64,000 nt of DNA from Bacteroidota bacterium (GCA_021324685.1 JAJPIQ010000069.1:1-64000), one strand, 5' to 3'; shown: positions 26,906 through 37,300, counted from the first letter of the stretch. Program-made: numbers and translations. Notes: generated by a model from the letters alone, not told the origin.

Positions 26906-28081
26906 ACATCAGACCATCTTGCCGAGCACTACCGCAGGCATTTCCCGATCCTCGAAACGAACTGCTATATGATCTCGAATTCGCTCGGCGCCATGCCGAG
27001 GGAAGTCGAGACCGAACTAAGGAATTATACGGAACTGTGGGTCCGCGAAGGCGTGGAAGCATGGAATGAATGGTTCCCATTCGTCGATGAGGTGAGCGGG
27101 CTCCTGGCCGCCCTTATCGGCGCCCAAACGCAGGACGTGACGCTCATTCACAATCTCACGATCGGTTCGGCGCTCGTGGCCAGTTGTCTGGATTTTAGCG
27201 GGGACCGAAATAAGATCGTCTATTCGGACCTGCACTTCCCAACGATTTCGTATCTCTGGCAGGGCTGGCGAAAATACGGGGCCGTTTCGCACGTGATCGA
27301 AAGCGACGGCATCTGGACCGAGACCGAGCACTATATCGAGGCCATCGACGAGCGCACTCAGCTCGTCGCGCTTTCCCACGTTTATTTTCGTTCCGGGGGG
27401 CTGCAGGACGTCAAGCCGATCATCGATCATGCTCATAGAATGGGTGCGATCGTTATGCTCGATTCGTATCAAGCCGCTGGTGTCGTTCCGATCGACGTGA
27501 AAAAGCTGAACGTGGATATTCTGGCGACCGGGGTGCTGAAATGGCTTTGCGGAGGGCCGGGCGCGGCGTTCCTGTATGTTCGCCCGGACCTGCAGGAGCG
27601 ATTCCAGCCCGCCATTCGCGGATGGCTCGGCGATAAGGAACCATTCGAATTCCACATGCCGAATATAAACTTTACCGGTGGCATGCACCGCTTTCTTACC
27701 TCGAGCATTCAGGTCCCCTGCCTGCATACGGCCCGGCCGGCGCTGAAAATGTTTGGGGAGATCGGCATGGAATCGATCCGAAATAAGTCGCTCGCCATGA
27801 CAGACCGGATCATCGAACGAGCCGGGGAATTCGGGTTTACCGTTAACTCCCCGCTCGACCCTAAGAAGCGGGGCGGTGCACTGACGATCGATCCTTCAAC
27901 GAACGGGGCGGGCACAGGCTCTTTAACGACGAAAGAAATTTGCGATGAACTGATCCGCCGGCGCTTTATTGTGGACTACCGGCCGCCGCTGGGCATTCGG
28001 ATCGCGCCACATTTCTATAATACCATCGAGGAGATCGACGGGATCATGCTTGAAATGAAGAAAATCCGGGATCGCACGTAG
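26870..28081 (+). CDS. Class V aminotransferase, kynureninase-like PLP enzyme
   Basis: 403 residues. The PLP lysine is in ATGVLKWLCGGPGAAFLYV and the cofactor Asp region is AIVMLDSYQAAGVVPIDVK. NSLGAMPREVETEL near the N-terminus and IRNKSLAMTDRIIERA after the active site are typical of kynureninase-like members of the class V (fold type I) family. The substrate is not clear from sequence. The first about 15 residues (MDTRHSPLAARHTSDH) are encoded by a dispersed repeat and are unlikely to be ancestral; the conserved part starts at HYRRHFPILETNCYM. It lies 18 bp after coaBC and is probably co-transcribed with it. Confidence 0.85.
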   Translation: MDTRHSPLAARHTSDHLAEHYRRHFPILETNCYMISNSLGAMPREVETELRNYTELWVREGVEAWNEWFPFVDEVSGLLAALIGAQTQDVTLIHNLTIGSALVASCLDFSGDRNKIVYSDLHFPTISYLWQGWRKYGAVSHVIESDGIWTETEHYIEAIDERTQLVALSHVYFRSGGLQDVKPIIDHAHRMGAIVMLDSYQAAGVVPIDVKKLNVDILATGVLKWLCGGPGAAFLYVRPDLQERFQPAIRGWLGDKEPFEFHMPNINFTGGMHRFLTSSIQVPCLHTARPALKMFGEIGMESIRNKSLAMTDRIIERAGEFGFTVNSPLDPKKRGGALTIDPSTNGAGTGSLTTKEICDELIRRRFIVDYRPPLGIRIAPHFYNTIEEIDGIMLEMKKIRDRT

Positions 28082-28442
28082 GGCACTCGGAAAACCAGAT
28101 TTCAAAGAACAGCCCAATTACTGTCGTATATTTGCAAAACATAGAGGACTGCGAGGTTCCGGAACCGGGCAATATGAGGAGCTATCCTCTGAGAAAACTA
28201 TTGTTTTTCCGCCCACGACTTCGTATCTTTGTGATAGTTCTTTTTGACAAATAAACGGCGTTTCGAGCGGTTTTGTAGCACGCGTTGGTCATCTTCTCAG
28301 ACCGTGTGTGCCTTGATGCCGACCGACGCCATCAACTCACAATTTGAAGCGGGCAATCCGGAAACGGGCGGTCTGTGCCGGAACTCACGTTCTGGCGGCA
28401 AATGTGAAGGTTTTCATCAACTAAACTAAGAGGATAATTGCC
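28082..28442. other. Intergenic region with promoter candidates
   Basis: 361 bp without a convincing gene. It carries TATATTTG at 28127-28134 and TATCTTTG at 28224-28231, both matching the TAnnTTTG -7 consensus. The short open frame from 28244 does not look like protein. The roughly 210-nt stretch between the second box and the lipoprotein ATG would be an unusually long leader. Confidence 0.5.
28201..28231 (+). promoter_or_regulatory. Candidate Bacteroidota-type promoter for the lipoprotein gene
   Basis: TTG at 28201-28203 is followed, after 20 bp, by TATCTTTG at 28224-28231, matching the TTTG/TAnnTTTG pattern of Bacteroidota promoters. It is the best-spaced example I see in the window. Confidence 0.4.
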
Positions 28443-28700
28443 ATGAGGCTTCGTAAACTCATTGTGCTTGGTGCTTTAGTAGCTTTCGTGGGCGCTCTTT
28501 CGTCATGCTCGAAGAAGACGGATAATGCGACCACCGATACGACCACGGCCCCTCCGGCCACCGCGCCGGCGACGCCGCCACCGCCACCCCCGCCGCCACC
28601 TGCTCCCGATACGACCATGAAGATGGATACCGCGAAGAAGGACATGGGCGGCGCGAAGATGGAAAAGAAGGAAGAAAAGAAAGAGATGAAGAAGAAATAA
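28443..28700 (+). CDS. Small proline-rich lipoprotein
   Basis: 85 residues. The signal peptide and lipobox read VAFVGALSSC, so the mature protein starts at a lipidated Cys. It continues with a Thr/Ala stretch, a run of nine prolines, then TTMKMDTAKKDMGGAK and a Lys/Glu-rich tail ending EMKKK. There is no enzyme domain; it may be a structural or charge-bridging envelope protein. Its own promoter candidate, a long leader and a UUCG-capped terminator hairpin suggest an independently and perhaps strongly expressed single-gene unit. Confidence 0.8.
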   Translation: MRLRKLIVLGALVAFVGALSSCSKKTDNATTDTTTAPPATAPATPPPPPPPPPAPDTTMKMDTAKKDMGGAKMEKKEEKKEMKKK

Positions 28701-28756
28701 ATTCTTCTGAAACTCGCTTTTCTCCAGCATCCATTTTTGGCTGGAACTTGACTTTG

Positions 28757-28784
28757 GCGCGCCCGGGCTTCGGCCAGGGCGCGC
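28757..28784 (+). terminator. Strong hairpin with TTCG tetraloop after the lipoprotein gene
   Basis: GCGCGCCC (28757-28764) pairs with GGGCGCGC (28777-28784). Inside, GGC-TTCG-GCC forms a UUCG-capped stem. TATCGTTTT follows, so it is a probable intrinsic terminator. Confidence 0.65.
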
Positions 28785-28878
28785 TATCGTTTTAGATGTG
28801 TCGATTTGCTCCTCACCGACTCCGTAACGGCGGCTCCGGTTGGTCCTGGGAGTTCATTGAGTGATTTTGTGTTTATGT

Positions 28879-28922
28879 TTTGCTTTACTTTTTATTGCTA
28901 TTTGCTTTACTTTTTATTGCTA
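28879..28922 (+). repeat. Perfect 22-bp tandem duplication at the start codon
   Basis: TTTGCTTTACTTTTTATTGC plus TA occurs at 28879-28900 and again at 28901-28922. The second copy's final A is the first base of the ATG of the next gene. Confidence 0.9.
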
Positions 28923-30634
28923 TGAAGATCTTTTCCATATTTGCGTTCCTTCTCTTCTTCGCCACGTTTCAAACTCCTGCGTTCGCCCAGCATCCGGTCC
29001 TGTTCGAGACATTCACGAATACCTGCGACCCGTGTCCGGACGGCTTACGCCCGACATTCGACCAGGCGGTGAGTTCGGTCCTCTCGAGCGAAGGCTCGAA
29101 GATCATTTATCTCAATTATCATATCGGAAATTTCTGCGACCCGATGGCCCAGCCTTCGAGCCCGTATACCGATCCCGTCGACCAACGACTGACTGGGAAC
29201 AGTTCACAACTGACCGCGTACGTCGGCGCCGTGAACCGGACCGATTTTGGCAGCGGACACGCCAGCGGAACGGGAACCGATTGGGCGGGTGAGATCGAGC
29301 AGGCTTCGGCCAGCACGCCGCCCGCGACGATCACGCTCCAAAGTGCGTCACTCGATAAAACCTCAAGCGGCCTTAGTTATACGCTACGGGCGACGGTTAC
29401 CGTGACCGCGACCCAGAGCATTCCGGATAATATCAATATCTTTTTCGCCGTCGTTGGAGACGGTATCAATCTGCCTTCGACCACCAACGGTATTTGCCAG
29501 AAAAATCCCGGTGCGGAACCGCTCGGTCCCTATAATTCGATCGTCTGGTACATTACGGGAGGAACCGGAATCAGCGTATTTTCCGGTGGGGCGAGTTCCG
29601 GGAAAACCAAACAAATTTCTTTTACGGAAGCGCTGGCCAATCCGCACCAGGACCCGTTGTTCGACTGGACGAAAATGCGGCTGATCGCATTTATCGAGGA
29701 ATCCTCTAATGCCACCGATTATCGTGTGGTCAATGCAGCCGATCTTCGGGACGATCTCGATACGCTGCAGCCACCGCCGCCAACGTTGAGTTTCGGATAT
29801 CTTTCGAGCGCGAACGATACGCTCGCTCCCGGGACCGATGTCCAGGTGAATTATTCGAGCTCGAATCTGCCCAGCGGAGCGAACGCCTTCTATTCGCTCG
29901 ATAATGGGACGACGTGGCGCCTCATCGGCGACAGCTTACAGAGCGGCTTTACCTGGCATGTGCCCGACTCGCTCACGACCCAGGGCAAGATCAAACTCGT
30001 CGCCTCCAGCGATCCCACGATCGTTTCGATCGAATCGGGGAATTTTGTGATCGCCTATGCGCCGTTTATTTCATTTGTCTATCCACAGAACGGTTCCAAA
30101 CTCAAAGCCGATACGACGCTCACGATTCAATGGAGAAAACTCGGCGTCGGAGCCGTGAAAGTGCAGTATTCGATTGCGACGTCGAACGGCGCCTTTGGCC
30201 TGCCATGGTTCCCGATCGCTTCGAGTGTAACCGATACGTTCGTGACCTGGGCGGTACCCGATACGAACGCCATTGCAGAAATCCAATTAGTACCGATCAA
30301 GAACGAAGCGCCTGCGGCATCGAGTATCGATACCATTCGGAAGTTGTTCCAGCAATCGTCAGTGGGACCGGTCGTAAACGCATCGGCACTCCAGTTCACG
30401 GGAGCGTTCCCAAATCCGGCGATGAACGGTGAAGAGATCGAACTTCCGTACCATGCCGACCGGCCGTTCGAGGTCGAAGTAGTCGACCTTCTCGGTCACT
30501 CGGTGGGAGCGACGTATCACTTCGATACTCAGGCGGTGCATCTCGATACACGATCGTTGAGTGCCGGTGCCTACATTGTGCGCATGTCAGATGGCGTTCA
30601 CAGTGCGTCGGAACGAGTCGAAGTTGTTCGCTAA
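28922..30634 (+). CDS. Omp28-like secreted protein with CxxC motif and T9SS sorting domain
   Basis: 570 residues from ATG 28922, with signal peptide IFAFLLFFATFQTPAFAQ. Directly after it comes VLFETFTNTCDPCPDGLRP, the Omp28-type thioredoxin-like start with a CxxC pair, and later IIYLNYHIGNFCDPM. Bacteroidota Omp28-like proteins share this arrangement; a redox role is possible but unproven. From about residue 300 there are Ig-like modules (VQVNYSSSNLPSGANAFYSL, LTIQWRKLG). The end is a type-A sorting domain (FPNPAMNGEEIEL, VVDLLGHSVG, LSAGAYIVRMSDG). The region just before the ATG is tandemly duplicated. Confidence 0.82.
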   Translation: MKIFSIFAFLLFFATFQTPAFAQHPVLFETFTNTCDPCPDGLRPTFDQAVSSVLSSEGSKIIYLNYHIGNFCDPMAQPSSPYTDPVDQRLTGNSSQLTAYVGAVNRTDFGSGHASGTGTDWAGEIEQASASTPPATITLQSASLDKTSSGLSYTLRATVTVTATQSIPDNINIFFAVVGDGINLPSTTNGICQKNPGAEPLGPYNSIVWYITGGTGISVFSGGASSGKTKQISFTEALANPHQDPLFDWTKMRLIAFIEESSNATDYRVVNAADLRDDLDTLQPPPPTLSFGYLSSANDTLAPGTDVQVNYSSSNLPSGANAFYSLDNGTTWRLIGDSLQSGFTWHVPDSLTTQGKIKLVASSDPTIVSIESGNFVIAYAPFISFVYPQNGSKLKADTTLTIQWRKLGVGAVKVQYSIATSNGAFGLPWFPIASSVTDTFVTWAVPDTNAIAEIQLVPIKNEAPAASSIDTIRKLFQQSSVGPVVNASALQFTGAFPNPAMNGEEIELPYHADRPFEVEVVDLLGHSVGATYHFDTQAVHLDTRSLSAGAYIVRMSDGVHSASERVEVVR

Positions 30635-30702
30635 GTTCTGCTTTTTCGAATTCGGGAACCTGGCGTGCGGCCGGGTTCTCGAGTCTTGCAAGTGAGTTAA
30701 CC

Positions 30703-30975
30703 ATGAATGACCGTCTCTTAGCGATCCTTGCCGAACGGCCGGACTTTACGGTCTCGGGCGAGGATAAAAAATGGCTCGAGGTCTTCGTGGAATATCTCGA
30801 TCACGGCTCGCTTTTTTTGGCTGGGTTCGAACCGGGTTCCGATCCTACGTTCCTGTTCTCGAACGATGCGCAGCGGTACTCCTTTCGCATGACCGAGATC
30901 CGCGAATACGTGCTCGCCATGAAGCGCGGGGAGCCAATGCCCTGGGAGCGAATTCCTTATGCACTGAAGGAATAA
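30703..30975 (+). CDS. Small soluble hypothetical protein
   Basis: 90 residues, ATG start, opening MNDRLLAILAERPDFTVSGE, with middle YLDHGSLFLAGFEPGSDP and end GEPMPWERIPYALKE. No signal peptide or membrane segment. Composition and an uninterrupted frame support coding, but I cannot name a family. It lies between two T9SS cargo genes, 44 bp before the start of the third giant paralogue. Confidence 0.6.
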   Translation: MNDRLLAILAERPDFTVSGEDKKWLEVFVEYLDHGSLFLAGFEPGSDPTFLFSNDAQRYSFRMTEIREYVLAMKRGEPMPWERIPYALKE

Positions 30976-31019
30976 GGAATTTAACCCGCACCGTTATCAT
31001 TTCGAAGTCGTCATCCTAT

Positions 31020-34000
31020 ATGAGAATCATGAAGCGCTTTGCGCTTTGGCTGGTCCTGATCGTCCCAGTCCCCGCTTCGGGACAATGGTCCCTGTTACAT
31101 ACGTTCCATACAAACGATGGGATTCTTTACATGGTCTATTTCATGGACTTTGTCGGCAATCCTTCCGCCGGGTTTGTTGGGATCGATGGAACCCTGTATC
31201 GAACCGGCGATGGCGGTGCAACCTGGGGTGCGGTCCTTCCAAATTTATCGGGACATCCGAGCAGCGTCTGTTTCAAGAATGCGGTCGTCGGATGGTGTAC
31301 GGTCGATGGGGGTCTGGTCGGGAATCCGGCCGTTTATAAAACAACGGATGGCGGTGGTTCGTGGACAGGACTTAGTATTGCCGGTCAGGGTAGTGACGTT
31401 TCCTACAACGCGGCGACCGGCCGCCTTCTGGTCTCTATCCGCTCAGCCAACGTCCAGGCGTCATATACCTCTACGGACGATGGTGCAACGTGGACTGCGA
31501 TCAGCAATGTGACAAGCCAGAATGGCTTCGCCTTCTGCAACGGCCAGCAAGGAATTCTTTCGTCCTATGCGCCCTCCGCAGCAGGGACGCCGTTCTATCG
31601 TACCAATAATGGCGGTCAGACCTGGACCAGTCTTAACGTGTTCATTCATTCCTGGTCGCCGTGCGCGGTTCCCGGAACGAATACGATCGTCGCGGCACAG
31701 GACCAATCGTCTTCTATTTGGGCTTCGACCGATGCCGGGGTAACATGGAACGTTACGTCCAACGTCTCTCCCGATCATTTAACCGGGTGCGTACAGTCCG
31801 GCCCGTGTAATATGTACATCCAAAGCTACGATGGATTGTATGTCTCGGGCGATTTGAAAACGTGGACATGGATCCGCGGTCCCGGCAACACGTACGACAC
31901 CCGTTTTTTTGTCGGTAAAACGACCGTGTACGCGGGGGATGCTTCTACGGGTAGTTTGTATGAATTTCAATCGGGTATAGGCGACTGGCCGACGCTCCGA
32001 TTTACTCCAGCTTCCATCACGGTTTCGGCAGCGGCCAACTGTCCTGCCCAAACGGCATTTGCAGCGTTTCAAAATCTTTCATGCCTTCCACTTACGGTAT
32101 TAAGCGCCTCGATCACCGATTCCAGTGTATGGCACCTGGTGCGGCGGCCACTGCCGGCCGTTGTTCCCACGGGCGACTCGGTCGGATTTCAATTGATCAC
32201 GCTCAACGATACCAGTGGCACATTTACCGGCGGTCTGCAACTTCTTATTCAGACGACCGGCGGCCTTACGGATACGACATTAAAAGTCGTACTCCAAATT
32301 GCAGGGATCGTTTCCCCCACGATCCAGCCGATCAGTGTTACGCTCGCGGACCGATGCCTGGAACTCGATACGGTGGTGCAGCTTCGCAATAATCATTGCG
32401 ATACGATCGTGCTCGATTCTCTGGCAATGCAAAAAAGCGGACTGTTCCTTAACGGGAATATTTCCCTGCCGATTTCCATCCCGCCGGACTCCGAATGTAC
32501 CCTTCCGTTCCGTGCGCGCCCGAAAGATCGAGGAACGTTCAGCGATACCGCGTTCATTCGCCTCCGTTGCCACGGGTACACGCTCGATACGACGATCGCG
32601 CTCGAAGGCAGCGTTCATTCGTCCTTCATCTCGGCCGATCTTACGCCACAGGCAGCGAATTTCCATACGGTCGATGCGTGTCAGGAGTCGTTCGATACGG
32701 TGTATCTTCGAAATACCTCCTGCGACTCGGCAAAGCTCACGGAGCTTTTTTTGAGTGGAACGAAATTCCAGATCCTTCAACCCCAGTTGAACCAGTGGAT
32801 TGTCGATAACGACAGCATCGCGATCATTCTTGCCCTCCCCGGGAATACGGCACCGGGAACGTATTCCGATGAACTCGATCTGATGCTGGATAACGGCGGC
32901 ACGCAGCAATTCTACGCGCTGCCGGTCTCCGCAACGGTGGTAAAGATGGCGCCCGAGAAATTCGTTACACCGGCAACGGTCCAGCGTGACAGCATTCCGC
33001 TGTGCACGACGTTTGACACGACGATCGTTTTTACGGCTCAGACCGGTTGCGATTCGATCTCGATCTCGAGCCTCCAATATGTCGGTACCGGTTCGGTTTT
33101 CCTTCAAACCAAGCCAGCACTACCGGCGGAACTTCATTCCGGGGACACGATTCGGTGTACGCTGAGTTGGAACGCGCCGGCCTCCGCAACGCTGGACGGC
33201 TCGCTCACGGTAGTGGGAACGGGATTCGACACCGTCGTTCCGGTCCACCTTTCGATGCGAGCCGATTCTGGTAATGATGTTACTTTAAGTATTCCGAAAA
33301 CGGCGTTCGTCGCCAGTGCGTGTGCGATCGACTCCACCGATCTCTCGATTATCAATCGGGGTTGTGCGGCGCTCGCATTCGATACGGTGGGAATCGTGGG
33401 TCCAATGGGAGCCTTTAGCATCGCCGCGAGCTCCCTTCCTATTGTCCTTGCGCCCGATTCGAGCACAATCATTCGAGTCTATTTTAACGGCGCAACCGCT
33501 TCGAGTGGAACAGCGACGCTTCATGCGCATGAAATGAGCGGAATGGTCCGCGATATTCCACTTTCGGGAACATTTATTCCGCTCGATACGGCGCGGGTCG
33601 CTCTACGGCTGCTCGCAGGGTCTTCCCCGACCCTTCCTGCTGGCAACACGACCGGGTTCGCGCTCTATTTTGCCGATTCTGTTGCGGCCGAAACACAACT
33701 CCAAACGTTCGATTGCACGCTCGACTTCGACCAAAACATCCTCGGACTCCTCAACAATCCGGTAGGAACGAATGGTTGGAATATTCAAACGGTGGTCTCG
33801 GGCGCCGGATCGATGCGCTTGTCCTGCTCGCGAAGTTCCACGAGTCCCATCTCTCCGAATGAAACGATCGGGACGTTCTTTGCCGAGGCCTTCGTTTCGG
33901 ATTCCCTGCATACGCCCCTCACGCTGGAGCACGTTACGTTTACACCGAACGATCCCTCGTATGAACATTGCGTTCTGGCATCGGCGATCGATCCGCCCGC

Positions 34001-34337
34001 ACTTTCCTTCCAGGTGGAGAACCAATGCGGCGATAGTATCCTCATCCGTTCGATGCGCTCCGAGCCGATCATCGAAGCCATCGCGGTCCAGCCCAATCCG
34101 CTTGAACGCTCTTCGAATCAAACGCTTCTGGTAACCATTGAGGCCAGGACGACCACAACGGCCGATCTTAGGCTGCTCGACCTCCTGGGACGAACCCGAA
34201 TGGAGTTACAGGAACTGCTTAACAAAGGGCCAAACGCACTCGAACTGCCAGTATCCTCGATCGAGCATGGCGCTTATGTGCTTGAAGCGAACGCTCAGGG
34301 GTATCGCGCACTTAGGCAGGTTGTAATTCTTCCCTGA
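31020..34337 (+). CDS. Giant T9SS-sorted surface protein, paralogue 3
   Basis: 1105 residues from ATG 31020, the start that gives a signal peptide (FALWLVLIVPVPASGQ). Propeller-type Asp-box repeats follow (GDGGATWG, TDGGGSWTG, STDDGATWTA, NNGGQTWTS, STDAGVTWN). Five Cys-pair Ig modules come next: CPAQTAFAAFQNLSC, CLELDTVVQLRNNHC, CQESFDTVYLRNTSC, CTTFDTTIVFTAQTGC and CAIDSTDLSIINRGC. A cohesin-like module (FDCTLDFDQNILGLL ... IGTFFAEAFV) and a sorting domain (VQPNPLERSSNQTLL, LLDLLGRTRME, IEHGAYVLEANAQ) finish it. It has the most Cys-pair modules of the four paralogues. Its 3' end overlaps mfd on the other strand by 26 bp. Confidence 0.85.
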   Translation: MRIMKRFALWLVLIVPVPASGQWSLLHTFHTNDGILYMVYFMDFVGNPSAGFVGIDGTLYRTGDGGATWGAVLPNLSGHPSSVCFKNAVVGWCTVDGGLVGNPAVYKTTDGGGSWTGLSIAGQGSDVSYNAATGRLLVSIRSANVQASYTSTDDGATWTAISNVTSQNGFAFCNGQQGILSSYAPSAAGTPFYRTNNGGQTWTSLNVFIHSWSPCAVPGTNTIVAAQDQSSSIWASTDAGVTWNVTSNVSPDHLTGCVQSGPCNMYIQSYDGLYVSGDLKTWTWIRGPGNTYDTRFFVGKTTVYAGDASTGSLYEFQSGIGDWPTLRFTPASITVSAAANCPAQTAFAAFQNLSCLPLTVLSASITDSSVWHLVRRPLPAVVPTGDSVGFQLITLNDTSGTFTGGLQLLIQTTGGLTDTTLKVVLQIAGIVSPTIQPISVTLADRCLELDTVVQLRNNHCDTIVLDSLAMQKSGLFLNGNISLPISIPPDSECTLPFRARPKDRGTFSDTAFIRLRCHGYTLDTTIALEGSVHSSFISADLTPQAANFHTVDACQESFDTVYLRNTSCDSAKLTELFLSGTKFQILQPQLNQWIVDNDSIAIILALPGNTAPGTYSDELDLMLDNGGTQQFYALPVSATVVKMAPEKFVTPATVQRDSIPLCTTFDTTIVFTAQTGCDSISISSLQYVGTGSVFLQTKPALPAELHSGDTIRCTLSWNAPASATLDGSLTVVGTGFDTVVPVHLSMRADSGNDVTLSIPKTAFVASACAIDSTDLSIINRGCAALAFDTVGIVGPMGAFSIAASSLPIVLAPDSSTIIRVYFNGATASSGTATLHAHEMSGMVRDIPLSGTFIPLDTARVALRLLAGSSPTLPAGNTTGFALYFADSVAAETQLQTFDCTLDFDQNILGLLNNPVGTNGWNIQTVVSGAGSMRLSCSRSSTSPISPNETIGTFFAEAFVSDSLHTPLTLEHVTFTPNDPSYEHCVLASAIDPPALSFQVENQCGDSILIRSMRSEPIIEAIAVQPNPLERSSNQTLLVTIEARTTTTADLRLLDLLGRTRMELQELLNKGPNALELPVSSIEHGAYVLEANAQGYRALRQVVILP

Positions 34338-37300
34338 TCCCCATCTCTGGCGTGAGCGTTCGGAGGACGTCCTCGATTTCTCGCATGCGTTCTTCGCCGT
34401 CCTCTTTCGTCTTCAACCGGACGATGAGGCGAAGCGCCTTGTTTTCGCTGACCAGTCGGATATTTTGCTGTCCGATGACAGAAAATCGATCGAGGATCTT
34501 TGGGAATGTATTTTGATAATAGAAGACCTCGTCTTCGAGCGGAAGAAGAATACGGAGCGTGCGGGTCGGTGCTTCGAAGGTGACGTTCCGAGCGCCCAAT
34601 TGCTTCGCGCGTTCGCGCACGCGTGCGACGTGCATGAGCGCCTCCGCTTCCAAGGGAAGCGGACCGAACCGGTCGCGCATTTCGCGCGCGATTTTTGCGA
34701 GTGCTTCATCGCTCGAAGCGTCCGCCATGCGCTGATAGAAGCCGAACCGTTCCGCATCGTCTTCGATATAATGTTCCGGAAGGAGTGCATCGGTGCCAAG
34801 CGAGACGGTCACTTCTCCTTCGTTCGTAAACCGGCGGCGGCCAAAGGCCGAACGTTTGTCGCGCGCGATCTCGTCCTGGAACAGGTCCTGGAACTCTTCT
34901 CGCTTTAATTCCTCCACCGCTTCTTCGACCGTTTTTTGATAGAGATCGAATCCAATTTCGGCGATGAATCCGGATTGCTCGGCGCCCAGCAAGTTCCCAG
35001 CCCCGCGAATTTCGAGATCGCGCATGGCAAGCTGGAACCCCGCGCCAAGGTCGGAGAATTCTTCCATCGCCTCCAGGCGGCGAAGTGCGTCCTGCGTAAG
35101 CTGGCTGACCGGGGGCGCGATGAGGTAGCAATAGGCCTGCTCGTTCGATCGTCCGACCCGGCCTCGAAGCTGATACAGTTCCGCAAGGCCGAAATTTTGC
35201 GCGCGATTAATCACGATCGTATTCGCATTCGGAACGTCGAGGCCCGACTCGACGATCTTCGTCGCTACGAGAATATCGACTTTGCGCTCAAGGAACGATT
35301 TCATCGACTTTTCAATGGAGGTCGGCGGCATTTGTCCATGGACAATTCCGACCCGAGCACGCGGTGCGGCTTCCCGAAGCTTATTTGCAAAAAGTTCGAT
35401 ATCCCCGACTTTATCGTTGATCGCATAGACCTGTCCACCGCGTCCGAGTTCGCGCCTTATCGCTTCCGCGACCACATGTTCGTCGTACCCGGGAAGGACC
35501 TCGGTCATGATCGGAAGGCGGTTCCGTGGTGGCGTTTCCATAATCGAAAGATCCCGCGCGCCCAGGAGCGAAAAGTTGAGGGTCCGAGGGATGGGGGTCG
35601 CGGTAAGCGTAAGCGTATCGACATTGGCGCGGAGTTCGCGAAGTTTTTCTTTTGCCGCCACGCCAAAGCGATGCTCTTCGTCGATCACCAGCAGACCGAG
35701 ATCCCTGAAGACCACGTCTTTCGAAAGTATACGGTGCGTGCCGATCAGGACGTCGATCTTTCCTTCTGCGAGTGCCTGAAGGATCGCGGTCTGTTCTTTC
35801 TGGGAACGGAACCTGGATAGCGACGCGCAACGAACGCCAAAACGCTCGAGCCGGTCCGAGAACGTCCGATAATGCTGTTCGGCAAGGATCGTCGTGGGTA
35901 CCAGGACGGCGACCTGCTTTTTATCGAGCACGGCTTTCATGGTTGCGCGCATGGCCACTTCGGTTTTTCCGTATCCGACGTCCCCGCAGATGAGGCGGTC
36001 CATGGGATGGCCCGATTCCATATCCTTTTTCGTTTCCGCCGTGGCCTTCGCCTGATCGGGAGTATCTTCATACAGGAACGCCGCTTCCATTTCGCGCTGA
36101 ATGATGTCGTCCGGACTGAAACCAAAGCCTTCCGCTTTACGGCGTTTGGCATAGAGCTGAATAAGGTTCCGAGCAATGTCCTTTAGTCGTTTTTTCGTAC
36201 GCTCTTTGGCGCGCTGCCACTCCGCGGAACCTAATTTGGACAGTTTCGGCTCCTGGAGCGTCTCTCCGGACGAGTATTTTGAAAGTCGGCCAATATAATC
36301 GAGATTGACGAAAAGAACATCGTTATCGCGATAGACCAACCGGACGACTTCCTGCTTCTTTCCGCCGACCGAGATCGTTTCCAAGCCCATGAACTTTCCG
36401 ATTCCCTTGTCTTCGTGGACCAGAAGGTCGCCTCGTTTCAGCGAACGAAGTTCCCGAAGCGAAATCCCCTTGGTGCGCGCCGCTTTTTTGCGCGCCGATG
36501 CACCGCGCTCGCGTTTTCGCCCGAACAATTCATGTTCGGTATAGATGGCGATGCCCACTTCCGGAACCGAAAAACCATACGCGAGCGAAGGCTCTACGAA
36601 TATTGGCGCGCGGGCCGGGTGCGCGTCCTCGGCCTGCGATTGATCGTCCATCAGATCGCGTAGCCGTTTCGTGAGGTCCCTGGATTCGGACATGACCACG
36701 ACCTTCGTTCCACGCTCGAGAAGATCGCCAATATGCTCACGAATGAGTTTCAGGTTGGCGTTGAAGCTGGGTTGCGTTATGCTCCCAAAATCGATAACCG
36801 GTTCTGACGGAGCGGGAAATGCTTTCACTGCGAACCGCTGAAAGTTCGTGAGCGAATCCAAAATCTCGGTCGGCACCTCACACTCCATCATTCTGGTCCG
36901 AATGCGTTCGGGCTCGATGGAAACGACCACTGCATCCGCGCTCAGATACTCGAAAAGGAAGGCTTCGGCGGCCTGCTCGGACTCGGTGAGAATATTCGGG
37001 ACCAACGCTAATTCGTTCCGAGTCGAAGTCGAACGCTGACTGATCACGTCAAAGCCCCGCATGCTTTCGATCGTATCGCCGAAAAATTCGATCCGGACCG
37101 GCAGTGTCTCCGTATATGGAAAGACGTCGACAATACCGCCGCGAACCGCAAAATCGCCCGCCGATTCGACAAACGTCTTACGTTCGAAGTGATGGGCTTC
37201 GAGCCAGGCGATCGTCGTGGAAAACCCGGCCTCCGTTGCCACGGTAAGGACGCGAGATTCGCGGGCAAACCGTTGTTTTTGAGGCAGCCGAGTTCCCATC

